Of a DNA stretch of 64,000 nt, positions 8,784 through 17,989 are shown one piece after another. A program made the translations under genes and the position numbers. Location: positions 5,890,001 through 5,954,000 of the forward strand of contig NZ_JACHDP010000001.1 in assembly GCF_014201145.1 (NCBI RefSeq), given 5' to 3'. The notes below the pieces were generated by a model. That model searched no databases and was not told where the DNA came from. It saw only the letters and a program-made list of their open reading frames with translations. This DNA comes from Micromonospora parathelypteridis. Its GTDB lineage: Bacteria; Actinomycetota; Actinomycetes; Mycobacteriales; Micromonosporaceae. How positions within the stretch are numbered: position 1 is the stretch's first letter; the number at the start of each line of letters is the position of its first letter.

Positions 8784-9575
8784 GTGGAAACTGCGGAAAT
8801 GGCAGCGGTACGGCCGGCGGCTCCCAGCCGGCGAACCGCCCCACTGCGCCGCGCGCTGCGCGAACTGGGGCTCGTCGCCGCACTGTTCCTGCTCTACAAG
8901 GCGGCGCGGGTGGCGGTGGCCGGCCGGGTCTCCACCGCGCTGGCCAACGGGGAGTCGATCTGGCACCTGGAACGCCTGCTACGCCTGCCGAACGAGGCCG
9001 CCCTCCAGCGCCCCGTGCTGTCCAGCGACCTGCTGGTGCACCTGGCCAACGGCTACTACGCGTACGTGCACTTCCCTGCCACTGCGCTGACGCTGATCTG
9101 GCTCTACGTGCGACACCCCGCGCACTACCTCTGGACCCGTCGGATACTCGCCGGTCTCACCGGGGCGGCCCTGGCGCTGCACCTCGTGTTCCCACTGGCG
9201 CCGCCCCGGCTCACCGCTCTGACCGGCATGGTGGACACCGGCCGCCGGTATGGGCCCGCCGTCTACGGCCCACCCGACACGGACGCGTTGAGCAACCAGT
9301 ACGCCGCCATGCCGTCCCTGCACGTCGGATGGGCGATCGCCGTCGCCGTCGCGCTCATCGCGGTGACTCGCGGACGTACACGGTGGCTGTGGCTGGCGCA
9401 CCCGTCCGCCACCCTGCTGGTCGTCGTGAGCACGGGCAACCACTACTGGCTCGATGGCGTGGTCGCGGCGGTGATGCTCGCCGTCGTCTGCTTCGTGCTG
9501 CCCCTGCCCGGCGGTGACCGTCCGTCGTACCGCCCGCCGCCGCAGCGCTCGCCCGGCCGCGCTCACGTCAGCTGA
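8784..9575 (+). CDS. PAP2-superfamily membrane phosphatase/phosphotransferase
   Basis: About 263 residues with five to six membrane helices. It carries the two histidine motifs of the PAP2 (Aur1/Ipt1-like) family: MPSLHVGWA, whose histidine follows a serine, and GNHYWLDGVVA, whose histidine is the nucleophile position. Members dephosphorylate or exchange head groups on lipid phosphates at the membrane. The GTG start with a GAGGCG site is preferred, and an ATG 15 bases downstream is also possible. It stands alone between a terminator and the ArsR gene. Confidence 0.8.
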   Translation: METAEMAAVRPAAPSRRTAPLRRALRELGLVAALFLLYKAARVAVAGRVSTALANGESIWHLERLLRLPNEAALQRPVLSSDLLVHLANGYYAYVHFPATALTLIWLYVRHPAHYLWTRRILAGLTGAALALHLVFPLAPPRLTALTGMVDTGRRYGPAVYGPPDTDALSNQYAAMPSLHVGWAIAVAVALIAVTRGRTRWLWLAHPSATLLVVVSTGNHYWLDGVVAAVMLAVVCFVLPLPGGDRPSYRPPPQRSPGRAHVS

Positions 9576-9699
9576 GACCCCGATTTCACCCGCGACGCCG
9601 CGACCAGCGCATAAGGCGCAGTTCGCCGACGGCGTCGTCTGCAGCACCGCTTCGATGTGCGCACGATTCGGAACGGGTGCATGGTTGATCCCAATCCCC

Positions 9700-9715
9700 G
9701 TAAGTAGTAACTTAC
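9700..9715. promoter_or_regulatory. Probable operator of the ArsR-SRPBCC operon
   Basis: A perfect inverted repeat, GTAAGT-N4-ACTTAC, ends six bases before the ArsR start codon. A third half-site ACTTAC follows at 9727-9732. Such a palindrome at the start of an ArsR gene suggests autoregulation. This is inference from position and symmetry only. Confidence 0.45.
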
Positions 9716-9720
9716 CGTTC

Positions 9721-10038
9721 GTGGTGACTTACCAAGCAGATGACGGGTGGGACGCACTCGGAGATCCAACGAGACGCGCCATCGTCGCCTGCCTGGCCGA
9801 ACGACCCCGTGCCGTCGGCGAACTCGCCGAAGTCCTGCCGGTCAGTAGACCGGCGGTTTCCCAACACCTCAGAGTGCTCAAGGACGCCGGCCTCGTTACC
9901 GACCGCGCCGCCGGCACCCGCAGGGTCTACCGACTCAACCCCGCAGGGGTCGCCGCCCTTCGAGACCAGCTCGACACGTACTGGAACCGCGCCCTCGAAG
10001 GCTTTCAGGACATCGCCGAACAACCCACCGAGGAGTAG
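9721..10038 (+). CDS. ArsR-family regulator (SRPBCC-linked subfamily)
   Basis: A winged-helix protein of about 105 residues. It contains WDALGDPTRRAIVACLAE and the recognition segment VSRPAVSQHLRVLKDAGLV. No cysteine metal motif is present. Two adjacent GTG codons (9721, 9724) could start it. An SRPBCC gene follows three bases later, a pairing seen very often in actinobacteria, where the regulator is thought to control its hydrophobic-ligand-binding partner. Confidence 0.85.
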   Translation: MVTYQADDGWDALGDPTRRAIVACLAERPRAVGELAEVLPVSRPAVSQHLRVLKDAGLVTDRAAGTRRVYRLNPAGVAALRDQLDTYWNRALEGFQDIAEQPTEE

Positions 10039-10040
10039 TC

Positions 10041-10523
10041 ATGACGGAAGCCACCGAAGTCGTCGTGCGCCGGCACGTCATCGTGCAGGCACCGATTGAG
10101 CGAGCCTTCACCGTGTTCACGGAACGGTTCGGCGACTTCAAACCGCGTGAGCACACTCTGCTCGACGCCGCGACCGCCGAGACCGTCTTCGAACCAAGAG
10201 TCGGCGGCCACATCTACGATCGCAGCGCCGACGGCGAGGTATGCCGATGGGCGCGGGTCCTGGTCTACGACCCACCGGAGCGCGTCGTGTTCAGCTGGGA
10301 CATCAGCCCAACCTGGCAGGTCGAGACCGACCCCGACAACACCAGCGAAGTCGAGGTCACCTTCATCGCCGAATCCCCGGACCGCACCCGGGTCGAATTG
10401 GAGCACCGCAACCTCGACCGGCACGGCCCGGGCTGGCCCGCGGTCCGCGACGGCGTCGCCCACGACGAAGGCTGGCCCCTCTACCTGGCCCGCTACGCCA
10501 ACCTGTTCACCGAGGGCAACTGA
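10041..10523 (+). CDS. SRPBCC (AHSA1-like) ligand-binding protein
   Basis: A 160-residue protein of the START/Bet v1-like fold. It begins VVVRRHVIVQAPIERAFTVF and has a mid-protein EPRVGGHIYDR segment, typical of the activator-of-Hsp90-homology 1-like branch. It probably binds a small hydrophobic molecule in its cavity; no enzymatic residues can be named. It is cotranscribed with the ArsR gene immediately upstream. Confidence 0.82.
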   Translation: MTEATEVVVRRHVIVQAPIERAFTVFTERFGDFKPREHTLLDAATAETVFEPRVGGHIYDRSADGEVCRWARVLVYDPPERVVFSWDISPTWQVETDPDNTSEVEVTFIAESPDRTRVELEHRNLDRHGPGWPAVRDGVAHDEGWPLYLARYANLFTEGN

Positions 10524-10847
10524 ACCCCGTCGGTCGTCGTCACGCCTACATCGTCAACACGAGGGAGCCGTACCGCCCTACGACGCCGCCGTGGGAGTCG
10601 ATCGACCGGGGCTCCGTTGGCGATCCGGGTCCCCACCGCCGGTGCGTCCGCGATGCGTCGCGCGGGTCCCCCGGCGCACCGGACCAGTAGATGGCCCCGT
10701 CTGTTGGAAGCGACCGCCGGGCAGGTGCTGCTGGCGTGGTCAGCGGTTGTTCGCCGATGTTGGCCGCCCACCACTGGACGGGGTGGCACCCTGGGTACGT
10801 GGACTGGGCAGGAAAGGTGGCATCGGGACTACGGTGAACGGCCTCTG
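10524..10847. other. Non-coding stretch before the MscS gene
   Basis: These 324 bases have no reading frame I can support and no strong hairpin. The leader of the MscS gene probably lies here. Confidence 0.4.
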
Positions 10848-11858
10848 ATGCGTACGGCGTTGATCGTAGTAGCCGCGCTGGCGACGGCGGCGGTCGTGGA
10901 TCTGATTTTTGGCCTGCTCATCCGACGCGTAGCCCGTGGCCGTCACAAGTGGTTGCTGGAGCCGTTACGGCATGCCTGCCGCCGCCCGGCGGCGGCCGTC
11001 CTGCTGGTTGGGGCGCTGTACTATGCGCTGCCGGCGGGGCCGGCCGGGTGGCAGCGGAGCCTGCGGCACGTCGTCCAGCTGGTCCTGGTCGTCCTCGGGG
11101 CATGGCTAGTGATCAAGGCGTTGCACGTCGCCGAAGCGGTCGCGTTCAGCCGACTGCCGGGCGACGCGGTCGCCAATCGGCGGATCCGGCGGGCCCGGAC
11201 CCAGATCCGCCCCGTGCGGCGGCTCACCGTCGCCGTGGTCACCATCGTCGCGATCGGCCTGATCCTGATCACCTTCCGGCCGGTACGCCTCTTCGGCATC
11301 TCTGTGCTGACCTCGGCGGGAGTGGTCGGCGCATTGATCGGCCTGTCCGCTCGAACCGCGCTCGGCAACGCGTTCTCCGGCATCCAGGTCGCCTTCGCCG
11401 ACGGTCTGCACGTCGGCGACGTGCTGGTGGTGGACGGTGAATGGGGCCGGGTTGAGGAGGTGAAGCTGACCAACGTGGTGATCCGGCTCTGGGACGAGCG
11501 GATGCTCATCCTGCCGACCACGTACTTCACCGAGCGGCCGTTTCAGAACTGGACCCGGAACGAGTCCCGCGTGGTCGGCAAGATCCAGATCCATGTCGAC
11601 CACACCGCCGACCTGGACGACCTGCGCCGGGAGGCGCGCCGGCTGGTCGAGTCCTCGCCGCTCTGGGATCGTGACCAGTGGGTGCTCCAAATGGTCGACT
11701 CCACCCCGCAGACAGTGGTCATCCAGGTGCAGGCCTCGGCCGCCGACGGTGCCAGCGCCTGGGACCTGCGCTGCGACCTGCGCGAGGGGCTGATCCGCTA
11801 CCTGCGCGACAGTCGTCCCCAGTGGCTGCCCCGCGCCCGCAATCAGTATCAGCCCTAA
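10848..11858 (+). CDS. Small-conductance mechanosensitive channel (MscS family)
   Basis: About 336 residues: four hydrophobic segments, then the MscS pore-lining helix and beta domain. The segment [20 protein letters not shown] (glycine/alanine-rich TM3) is diagnostic. It is followed by [20 protein letters not shown] and the beta-domain stretch [20 protein letters not shown]. It should open under membrane tension to relieve osmotic shock. The start is the ATG at the first membrane helix. The stop is followed within a few bases by an alcohol dehydrogenase relic on the other strand. Confidence 0.88.
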   Translation: MRTALIVVAALATAAVVDLIFGLLIRRVARGRHKWLLEPLRHACRRPAAAVLLVGALYYALPAGPAGWQRSLRHVVQLVLVVLGAWLVIKALHVAEAVAFSRLPGDAVANRRIRRARTQIRPVRRLTVAVVTIVAIGLILITFRPVRLFGISVLTSAGVVGALIGLSARTALGNAFSGIQVAFADGLHVGDVLVVDGEWGRVEEVKLTNVVIRLWDERMLILPTTYFTERPFQNWTRNESRVVGKIQIHVDHTADLDDLRREARRLVESSPLWDRDQWVLQMVDSTPQTVVIQVQASAADGASAWDLRCDLREGLIRYLRDSRPQWLPRARNQYQP

Positions 11859-11864
11859 ACGGCC

Positions 11865-12101
11865 TCCGCTGTCCATCGCGAACTGGCCGACCGGCAGGGC
11901 ACCCGCACCGCGACCACGTCGGCGGGCTGGATGTCGCACATCTCGGCACCCATGCAGCCGGTCGGCAGGATGTCCGAGAGGAACAACACCTGATCGTCGC
12001 TCAGTTCGGAGCGAACAGCCGAAGATCGCGGAGACCGGATGACCGAACATCTTCTCCGCGATCCCGGCGTTGGGATTCGAATTCTCGCAGGTGGAGTACG
12101 C
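11865..12101 (-). pseudogene. Zinc-dependent alcohol dehydrogenase relic
   Basis: Immediately after the stop of the oxidoreductase at 12102, the minus strand reads [12 protein letters not shown] and, in the same frame, [12 protein letters not shown]. After what looks like an internal deletion it continues in another frame with [18 protein letters not shown] and [17 protein letters not shown] further shift gives [12 protein letters not shown]. Together these resemble the middle of a GroES-like zinc alcohol/formaldehyde dehydrogenase (substrate-domain loop into the NAD-binding fold), with two frame changes and both ends missing. The recognition is from family pattern memory. Confidence 0.6.
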
Positions 12102-13031
12102 CTACGGCTTCAGCACGATCTTGCCTCGCGCGTGGCGGGACTCACTCAACTCGTGAGCGGCGGCCGCCTCTTTCAGAGAGAACACGGCAGCGACCGGCAC
12201 TGTGAAACGACTCCGCTCGGCGAGTTCGCCGACGGCGGCGATTCCTTCGAGAGCCGGTGTGTCCGCGCCGGGGCCAGAGCCGCGCGATAGGTGCACGCCG
12301 TAGGTCGCGGCGTTGATGTCGGCGATGCTCACCACCCTGTCCGGGCTCGCGACCAGGCCGACCAGGTCGGGGAGAGAACCAGAGCCGGCACAGTCGAGTA
12401 CGACATCCACCCCGCCGGGCACCAGAGTGCGGACCCGCTCGGCCAGGCTGGGCCCGTAGGTGGTCGGGATCGCCCCGAGCGAGGCGACGAACTCATGGTT
12501 GCGATCGCTGGCCGTGCCGATGACGGCCGCGCCACGGGCGACCGCGAGCTGGATCGCGGTCGTACCGACCCCGCCGGCCGCGCCCTCGATCAACAGCGTG
12601 GTGCCGTCCTTGACGCCCAGCCGGTCGAGCACTCGGGTGGCCGTCTCGATGTTGCCCGCCGCGCCGCCGGCCTGCTCCCAGGTCAGGGCGGCCGGCTTCG
12701 GTGCCCACGCGGCCAAGACGGCGTATTCGGCGTTCGCTCCGCCCATCTGGGCGTAGTCCGTGATCCCGAAAACCTCATCGCCTACCTGAGCCGTGGTCAC
12801 CCCCTCACCGACCTCATCCACCACGCCGGCGGCGTCGACACCGGGCACGTGCGGCAGACGGAGTGGAATCCAGTCCTGGAATCGACCGGCGCGGACGTAC
12901 GTGTCGGCCGGATTGACGCCTGAGGCCCGAACCGCCACCCGTATCTGGCCGGGTCCGGCGTGGGGTTCCGGTGCCTTCGAGACCTCAAGGACACTGGCGG
13001 GACCGTACTTGGAAAATTGCAAAGCCCTCAT
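12102..13031 (-). CDS. NADPH-dependent quinone oxidoreductase-like MDR protein
   Basis: About 309 residues of the medium-chain dehydrogenase/reductase superfamily, zinc-free branch. The GroES-like half contains [18 protein letters not shown] and the segment [17 protein letters not shown]. The Rossmann half contains [22 protein letters not shown], a typical nucleotide-binding loop. It reduces quinones or enones with NADPH; the substrate is unknown. The ATG at 13031 is preferred over a GTG six bases earlier. It is divergent from a TetR gene about 50 bases away, which probably controls it. Confidence 0.85.
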   Translation of the reverse strand: MRALQFSKYGPASVLEVSKAPEPHAGPGQIRVAVRASGVNPADTYVRAGRFQDWIPLRLPHVPGVDAAGVVDEVGEGVTTAQVGDEVFGITDYAQMGGANAEYAVLAAWAPKPAALTWEQAGGAAGNIETATRVLDRLGVKDGTTLLIEGAAGGVGTTAIQLAVARGAAVIGTASDRNHEFVASLGAIPTTYGPSLAERVRTLVPGGVDVVLDCAGSGSLPDLVGLVASPDRVVSIADINAATYGVHLSRGSGPGADTPALEGIAAVGELAERSRFTVPVAAVFSLKEAAAAHELSESRHARGKIVLKP

Positions 13032-13081
13032 GCACACGGACGCTAACGCAGGCCGTTGTCCGCCTCGCTAAAGTGAGAGCC

Positions 13082-13729
13082 GTGACCGATCGTTTGCCTC
13101 ACGCTCTTCGCTCCGACGCCCTGGACAACCGCGAGCGCATCCTCGATGCCGCCCGCGCGGTCTTCGCCGTTGACGGTCTGGACGTGCCGATGCGGGAGGT
13201 CGCCCGGAGGGCCGGGGTCGCACCCGCCACCCTGTACCGCCGATTTCCGACCAAGGAGATGCTGGTCACCGAGGCATTCGCAGAACAGATGTACGCGTGT
13301 CGCGCCGTTGTCGACGAGGGCCTTGCCGATCTGGATCCATGGCACGGTTTCTGTCTCGTGATCGAGAAAATGTGTGAACTGCACGCGCGCGACCGAGGCT
13401 TTACCGCAGCTCTCATTTCGACCTTTCCCAATGCAGTAGATTTCGACGCGCGCCGTGCTTACGCGCTCAAAGCGATCGACGAACTTGCCCGCCGCGCCAA
13501 GGAAGCGGGCCGCCTGCGCCCCGACTTTGTCCTGGACGACGTCATCCTCGTGCTCATGGCCAACAGCGGTATCCACACGACCTCGCCGACTACCCAGGTC
13601 ACCGCCTCCCGGCGCTTCGCCGCTCTCGCCATCTCGGCATTCCAAGCCTCCCCGGATGTCTCGCCGCTCCCGCCCGTGGCGCGGTTGGCACCCCCGGCAT
13701 CGGTATCCGGACGCAGCCAAGTGGGCTAG
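13082..13729 (+). CDS. TetR-family transcriptional regulator
   Basis: About 215 residues. The N-terminal helix-turn-helix includes NRERILDAARAVFAVDG and VARRAGVAPATLYRRFPTKE, which is textbook TetR. The C-terminal domain matches a common actinobacterial subfamily that lies divergent to oxidoreductases. GTG at 13082 is chosen; another in-frame GTG lies nine bases upstream. It is probably the repressor of the MDR oxidoreductase through the short shared promoter. Confidence 0.82.
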   Translation: MTDRLPHALRSDALDNRERILDAARAVFAVDGLDVPMREVARRAGVAPATLYRRFPTKEMLVTEAFAEQMYACRAVVDEGLADLDPWHGFCLVIEKMCELHARDRGFTAALISTFPNAVDFDARRAYALKAIDELARRAKEAGRLRPDFVLDDVILVLMANSGIHTTSPTTQVTASRRFAALAISAFQASPDVSPLPPVARLAPPASVSGRSQVG

Positions 13730-13753
13730 TACTCCGGTGGTACATGTGCCCAC

Positions 13754-14881
13754 TCACCTGCCGCCGGGGGACTGCCCGCCTTTCTCGTCCCGCCAGCCAT
13801 CGGGTCGGGGATGGTAGCCGTACGCGGCGGCCCGGACCGTTTCCTCGTTCTCCAGCCCGGAGCCGATCGCGCCGCCGACGGTGGCCAGCGAGCTGGTGAT
13901 CCAGGCGAGCTTCAGATAGTCGGTGACGTTGACTGGCCGCTGCAAGGTCTGTTCCAGCACGGATGTGTCGATCAGCAGTGCCCCGACGAGCACTGTTCCC
14001 ACGAACAGCACCACGTAGGACAGCGCCGTGGCCAGAGTGAGGGTGAGGATCGTACCCAGGTTGAACAGCCGTGCCAGCTCGTTCGGTGTCTCTCGGTCTG
14101 GTTTCTCCCACAGGTCGTGCGCGACGATCAGCCAGACCACCAACGCGGTCAGTCCGAGCAGCATGATCACGGCGAGCCGGAGTCCGCCGAGTGCATCGCC
14201 CATCTGCCAGATCGTGTTCGTGCTGAGCGCGAACACGGCCGTGCCGATCGCGCCGACCAGCAGCTTGGACAGGCCCAGCAGGGCGCGCCCCGGGCGGTTG
14301 GCGCGGACCATGCCGGTCAACAGCCGCGCCCGGCCGATCAGCCCGGAGGCGACGAAGCGCCGCTCGCCGGCGTCAGCCTCGCCGACCACTCGGTGGACGG
14401 CGGGGATCCGGCGTGCCATCTCGGCCGGTGCCCGGCCGGCCGGCGGCACCCGCTGGTCGGAAGCGTCGGTCAGCAGTCGGCTCACCAGATCCGGAACGGC
14501 GGCACGGGCTGCGCGCAGCTGGTGCAGTCCCAGCGCGGGCAGGGACACCACCGCGACTTGGCGCCGGGCGGAGGTCTGCGCGACCAGCGGCACCCGCTCG
14601 GCGTGCAGCGGCAGGTCGGTCAGGCAGATGGCGACGTCCCAATGGTCGTCGGCGCGCCGTTGAGCAAGATCGTTGAGCAGGGCCTCAACGCCGCCGTCGC
14701 GGCGCGGCGCCACCTCGCCCCAACCTTCCCGGACGGTCCACCGCACGCCCGCGTCTACTCGCTCGGCGAGCCTGCCGGCCAGCTCGGCGGTGAGCCGCGC
14801 GGCCACCCGGGCCGGGTGGTCCGGCGGGGTTGCTACCAGTCCGACAACGATCTCCGGGCGGTCCCGTTCGCTGTGCGTCAT
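13754..14881 (-). CDS. Conserved-type membrane protein, function unknown
   Basis: I do not recognise this family. It has 375 residues. The first about 190 are soluble and rich in Arg and Ala, with a segment DVAICLTDLPLHAERVPLVAQ that looks like an alpha/beta fold. Then come about four hydrophobic helices (about residues 200-345), including VGAIGTAVFALSTNTIWQMG and TLTLATALSYVVLFVGTVL. GAGGAGC precedes the ATG closely. It is convergent with the TetR gene. Codon use and composition match the neighbours, so it is probably a real gene. Confidence 0.6.
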   Translation of the reverse strand: MTHSERDRPEIVVGLVATPPDHPARVAARLTAELAGRLAERVDAGVRWTVREGWGEVAPRRDGGVEALLNDLAQRRADDHWDVAICLTDLPLHAERVPLVAQTSARRQVAVVSLPALGLHQLRAARAAVPDLVSRLLTDASDQRVPPAGRAPAEMARRIPAVHRVVGEADAGERRFVASGLIGRARLLTGMVRANRPGRALLGLSKLLVGAIGTAVFALSTNTIWQMGDALGGLRLAVIMLLGLTALVVWLIVAHDLWEKPDRETPNELARLFNLGTILTLTLATALSYVVLFVGTVLVGALLIDTSVLEQTLQRPVNVTDYLKLAWITSSLATVGGAIGSGLENEETVRAAAYGYHPRPDGWRDEKGGQSPGGR

Positions 14882-15652
14882 CGGTGCTCCTCACCGCTAG
14901 CCGGGCGCGGCCGTTGACGGCGAACAGACCGGAGGCGTCACGCGCTGTCGCGGCAGCTCCCGTGTCGGCTGAGGTAGTGGTAGAGCCAGGCCGCCGAAAG
15001 GAGCCCTCGGCCAGTCCGTACAGCGCCACCGAGAGGCCATCGTCGAACCGGGCACCCCGCCCACGCAGCCTAAGAGACCACCTCGATGGGTGTAGCGGGT
15101 TCAGCGCAAGGCGCTCTGGTGGCTCGCACCAGCCAGGCGGGTACCGGTGCGCGGACGGCGGCGTTGAGCCCTGGGGCGACGCACGTGCGAGTCGCAGGAG
15201 TCCTGCCCACAGGCATGTGTGACTGGCGGACCGATCTGTTACAAGTCGTGTCCGGCACCAGGGTTGGCGTTCCCGCCGTGCGCCATTCTCCGACTAGCAC
15301 CTGAAACGGCCGAAGGTCCGAGGCATGAGCACGGCCCGGAGGGATGTAACCCCGGTACTCAGACGATGCCTCGTCTGATCAGCGGAAGCTATGTTCCGCC
15401 TCGGCCTCGCAGGCGTCCATGACTCGCACTCCAGGCCGTGCCGGGATCAAGGATATGTCGGCAACACGGCGTTCTGCCGCGGGCGGAGCTTGCCCGAGGT
15501 GAGACGGTGACAGCCTGATCCGCTTGATGCGGAACGATCAAGGCCATACGCGAGACTGAGGCATGCAGCCTGCAGCAGGCGATCGACCTATTCGCGGAGC
15601 GGGCGGAGTTTCTGAGGCGGGCGCGACCCAGTGACAATCCGTCGACAGACAA

Positions 15653-15686
15653 AAGCCCTGACCAGCGGAAACGCTGGTCAGGGCTT
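15653..15686 (-). terminator. Perfect 15-bp hairpin, T-run on the minus strand
   Basis: Arms 15653-15667 (AAGCCCTGACCAGCG) and 15672-15686 are exactly complementary around a GAAA loop. On the minus strand the stem is followed by TTTTGT, which makes it a good intrinsic terminator for transcription coming from the right. Confidence 0.7.
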
Positions 15687-16012
15687 GAAGGTTGCCTATG
15701 GGGTCGTGGACCGCTCCCCGAAAACCTCCCATAAACCTGCTCCGGCAACCAGGTTCGTCATCCCGGTGCGCCCGTGGGTGCCGGGCGTGTGCGGGACGTC
15801 GCCACCCCGCGCGATCGGCACCGAGTCGCTCGACGATGTCCAAGACGTCCGGGTCCTGGGCGGGCAGGTCTCTTGCGCGATGAGGGTTGCCACGGTCTTG
15901 CGGAAGTGTGGGGTCGGTGTCGGCACGAGACTCACGCCACTGACGGCGGACGTCTCGCTGTCCTGGCTGTCGCACATCCATCGTGGGGGATTTCGCAGAG
16001 AGCCGTACATGT

Positions 16013-16046
16013 GACATCCGCGCCGACCGAGGTCGGCGCGGATGTC
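16013..16046. terminator. Perfect 15-bp hairpin with 4-base loop
   Basis: Arms 16013-16027 (GACATCCGCGCCGAC) and 16032-16046 pair completely around CGAG. It lies about 107 bases beyond the last gene of the minus-strand hydratase operon, so it is a likely terminator for that operon. Confidence 0.6.
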
Positions 16047-16152
16047 GACGAAGGCTGCCGCGCAGGGGCTTTCCGTCCACCGGAATCACCTGCCAGCCTA
16101 GCGGCGGAGCCGGACGACGATGCCCGGCCGGGTGTTCGCCGCCTCCTCGGCC

Positions 16153-16968
16153 TCAGGAGCCCCTACTCGTCCGCTCTGGGCCGACCGCGACCAGCGAAAC
16201 CGAGCCGAGGACACCGAACGACGCCCGCACTTCCCGGCCGGGCACCAGGTCCACGGCGCCGGCCCAGGACCCGGCGAGCACGATGTCGCCGGCTCGGACG
16301 CCGTCGCCGTAACTGGCCAGGATGCGGATCAGGCAGGCCACGGACTCGGCTGGATGGCCCATGACGGCAGCACCGGTCGCGGTGAGGCGGCTACGGACCG
16401 TGCCGTCCCCCTCCCGCTCCTCGAAGACCATGCGCTGGGCCGCGAGGTCGAGGTCGCCGAGCGGGACCGGGGTGCCGAGCACCGCCATCGCGGACGACGC
16501 GTTGTCCGCGACCGTGTCGACGAGGGTGATGTCCCAACTGTCGAACCGGCTGTCGAGCACCTCGAGCACCGGGATCACCGCGGACGTCGCGTCGAGGACG
16601 TCCTGCGCCGTCACCTCGGCGCCGGTCAGGTCCTTGCCCAGTTCGAAGGCGATTTCGCCCTCGACCTTCGGGTGGATGAACCGCCCGGTGTCCAGGTGGA
16701 TGCCGTCGGGTAGCAGCATCCGGTCGGTCAGGAAACCGAAGTCCGGATGGTCGATGTTGAACATTTTCTGGATCGCCTCGCTGGTGGCGCCGATCTTGCT
16801 GCCCACCAGGCGAGCTCCGTCGGTCAGTTCCGCGTCGCGCACCCCCCGCTGGACGGCGTACGCGTCGTCCAGCGTGAACTCCGGATGCCGCACGGAGATG
16901 TGTGGGACCGGGAGGCGTTGCCGGGCAGCCGCCCAGAGTTCGTCGGCAACCGCCCGGTGCGGTGTCAT
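16153..16968 (-). CDS. mhpD: 2-keto-4-pentenoate hydratase (MhpD family)
   Basis: About 271 residues of the fumarylacetoacetate hydrolase-like hydratase fold. Typical segments are LVGSKIGATSEAIQKMF and the metal-site region HPKVEGEIAFELGKDL, with acidic residues about 110-120. A later ASYGDGVRAGDIVLAGSW follows. The family adds water to 2-oxopent-4-enoate, giving 4-hydroxy-2-oxopentanoate, or runs in reverse. It is the last gene of a seven-gene operon led by mbtH, behind the matching aldolase and acylating dehydrogenase. An upstream GTG at 16989, overlapping the methyltransferase stop, is an alternative start. In this setting it may make a building block rather than degrade aromatics. Confidence 0.85.
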   Translation of the reverse strand: MTPHRAVADELWAAARQRLPVPHISVRHPEFTLDDAYAVQRGVRDAELTDGARLVGSKIGATSEAIQKMFNIDHPDFGFLTDRMLLPDGIHLDTGRFIHPKVEGEIAFELGKDLTGAEVTAQDVLDATSAVIPVLEVLDSRFDSWDITLVDTVADNASSAMAVLGTPVPLGDLDLAAQRMVFEEREGDGTVRSRLTATGAAVMGHPAESVACLIRILASYGDGVRAGDIVLAGSWAGAVDLVPGREVRASFGVLGSVSLVAVGPERTSRGS

Positions 16969-16988
16969 GCCGCGTGTTCCCGGGCTCA

Positions 16989-17963
16989 CTACCTGACCGC
17001 CACGAAGAGTCGGCCACCGGGCAGGATCTCCGCGTGGCTCTCGACGTGACGGAAGCCGGCGGCCCGGAACTTCTCCAGCCACTCCTTCTCGCTGGGCAGG
17101 AAGATTTCCATGAAGGCGGCGTGCAGGTACGTGAAGAGCGCGCTGAACCTGCGCTCGTCCTCTCCACCGGCGAACGAGACGGCGTCGGCGACGACCATGG
17201 CTCCGCCCGGGGGGAGCGCGTCGCGGCACTGACGCAACACGGCTTCACACAGCGCGTCGTTCTGGACGATGTCGTGCAGGACGAAGCAGGCTGTAATGAC
17301 GTCGGCGCCCTTGATGGGATCGGGGTCGTCGATGAGTGACTCGATCGGCCGTTCCACCACCTCCATGCGCTCGGCCACGCCGGCCCGAGCTGCGGCCGTC
17401 CGAGCGGCGGAACAGGCGGAGGCGCTGATGTCCACCGCCACGCCGGTGCGGGACGGGTCCTGTTGCAGCGCTTGGATGAGCAGTCCGCCGGCACCCGCGC
17501 CGAGGTCCACGATCCGCGACGCACCGGACGCTCGGGTCCGGTTGAGCACCGCGGGGTAGAAGGTTCGCTCACCGATCCAGCGTGAGCTCACCGCGACCCG
17601 GCGCCCGTCGCGAGGGTGCACCCTCGCCGAGCCCGCCCTGTCGAACATGAACTCCCGCGCGTTCTCGACGAGGGGGCTGTTGGCGGTGAGCGCCCAGGCG
17701 AGGTAGCCGGCCTCGTGCCTGCGCTCGGCGAAGTCCGGCGACGCGCAGAACACGCCAGCGTCGTCCGTCGGGACCACCAGGCCCGCCGCGGCGAGGGTTT
17801 CGACGTACGCGGCGACGCCCGCCTTCGGGATCCCCGCGGCCTCGGCGGCGGAGGCGATCGTGAACGGGTTACCGGGCTCCAGCACGTGGTCTAGTCCCAG
17901 TTCAGTGCCGATTTGCAGCAGCGTCGCGACCGCGGCGAGGTCGGCTGCGGACTGATTCTTCAC
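16989..17963 (-). CDS. SAM-dependent O-methyltransferase (acetylserotonin-MT-like)
   Basis: About 324 residues: an N-terminal winged-helix dimerisation part, then a class I methyltransferase domain. Motif I is IVDLGAGAGGLLIQAL. Later come ADVITACFVLHDIVQND (the catalytic His-Asp region of this family) and ALPPGGAMVVADAV. It methylates an oxygen (rarely C or N) of a small substrate or intermediate. The GTG start is preferred because GGAGG sits seven bases before it; a longer reading would run into the aldolase gene. It lies between aldolase and hydratase in the operon, so it may act on their keto acid or on the peptide. Confidence 0.83.
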   Translation of the reverse strand: MKNQSAADLAAVATLLQIGTELGLDHVLEPGNPFTIASAAEAAGIPKAGVAAYVETLAAAGLVVPTDDAGVFCASPDFAERRHEAGYLAWALTANSPLVENAREFMFDRAGSARVHPRDGRRVAVSSRWIGERTFYPAVLNRTRASGASRIVDLGAGAGGLLIQALQQDPSRTGVAVDISASACSAARTAAARAGVAERMEVVERPIESLIDDPDPIKGADVITACFVLHDIVQNDALCEAVLRQCRDALPPGGAMVVADAVSFAGGEDERRFSALFTYLHAAFMEIFLPSEKEWLEKFRAAGFRHVESHAEILPGGRLFVAVR

Positions 17964-17989
17964 TCGATGCCTCCAGAGCGTTGGGAGTG

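Larger units (their letters stand above)
14882..16152. other. Gene-poor stretch with two strong hairpins
   Basis: About 1.27 kb with no reading frame that resembles a known protein. Two perfect 15-bp hairpins (listed separately) bracket a 104-codon minus-strand frame (15,696-16,010). I cannot confirm or dismiss that frame; its protein is unlike anything I know. This stretch marks the left border of the peptide cluster. Confidence 0.4.

Noticed and set aside
15650..15760. tRNA gene next to the hairpin near 15.7 kb
   Set aside because: No cloverleaf, T-loop consensus or acceptor pairing could be drawn on either strand.
15538..16089. Transposase relic suggested by a VDGKPLRG-like stretch on the minus strand
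   Set aside because: Only one short motif fits. The rest of the frame has no transposase features and no flanking target duplication or terminal repeats were found.
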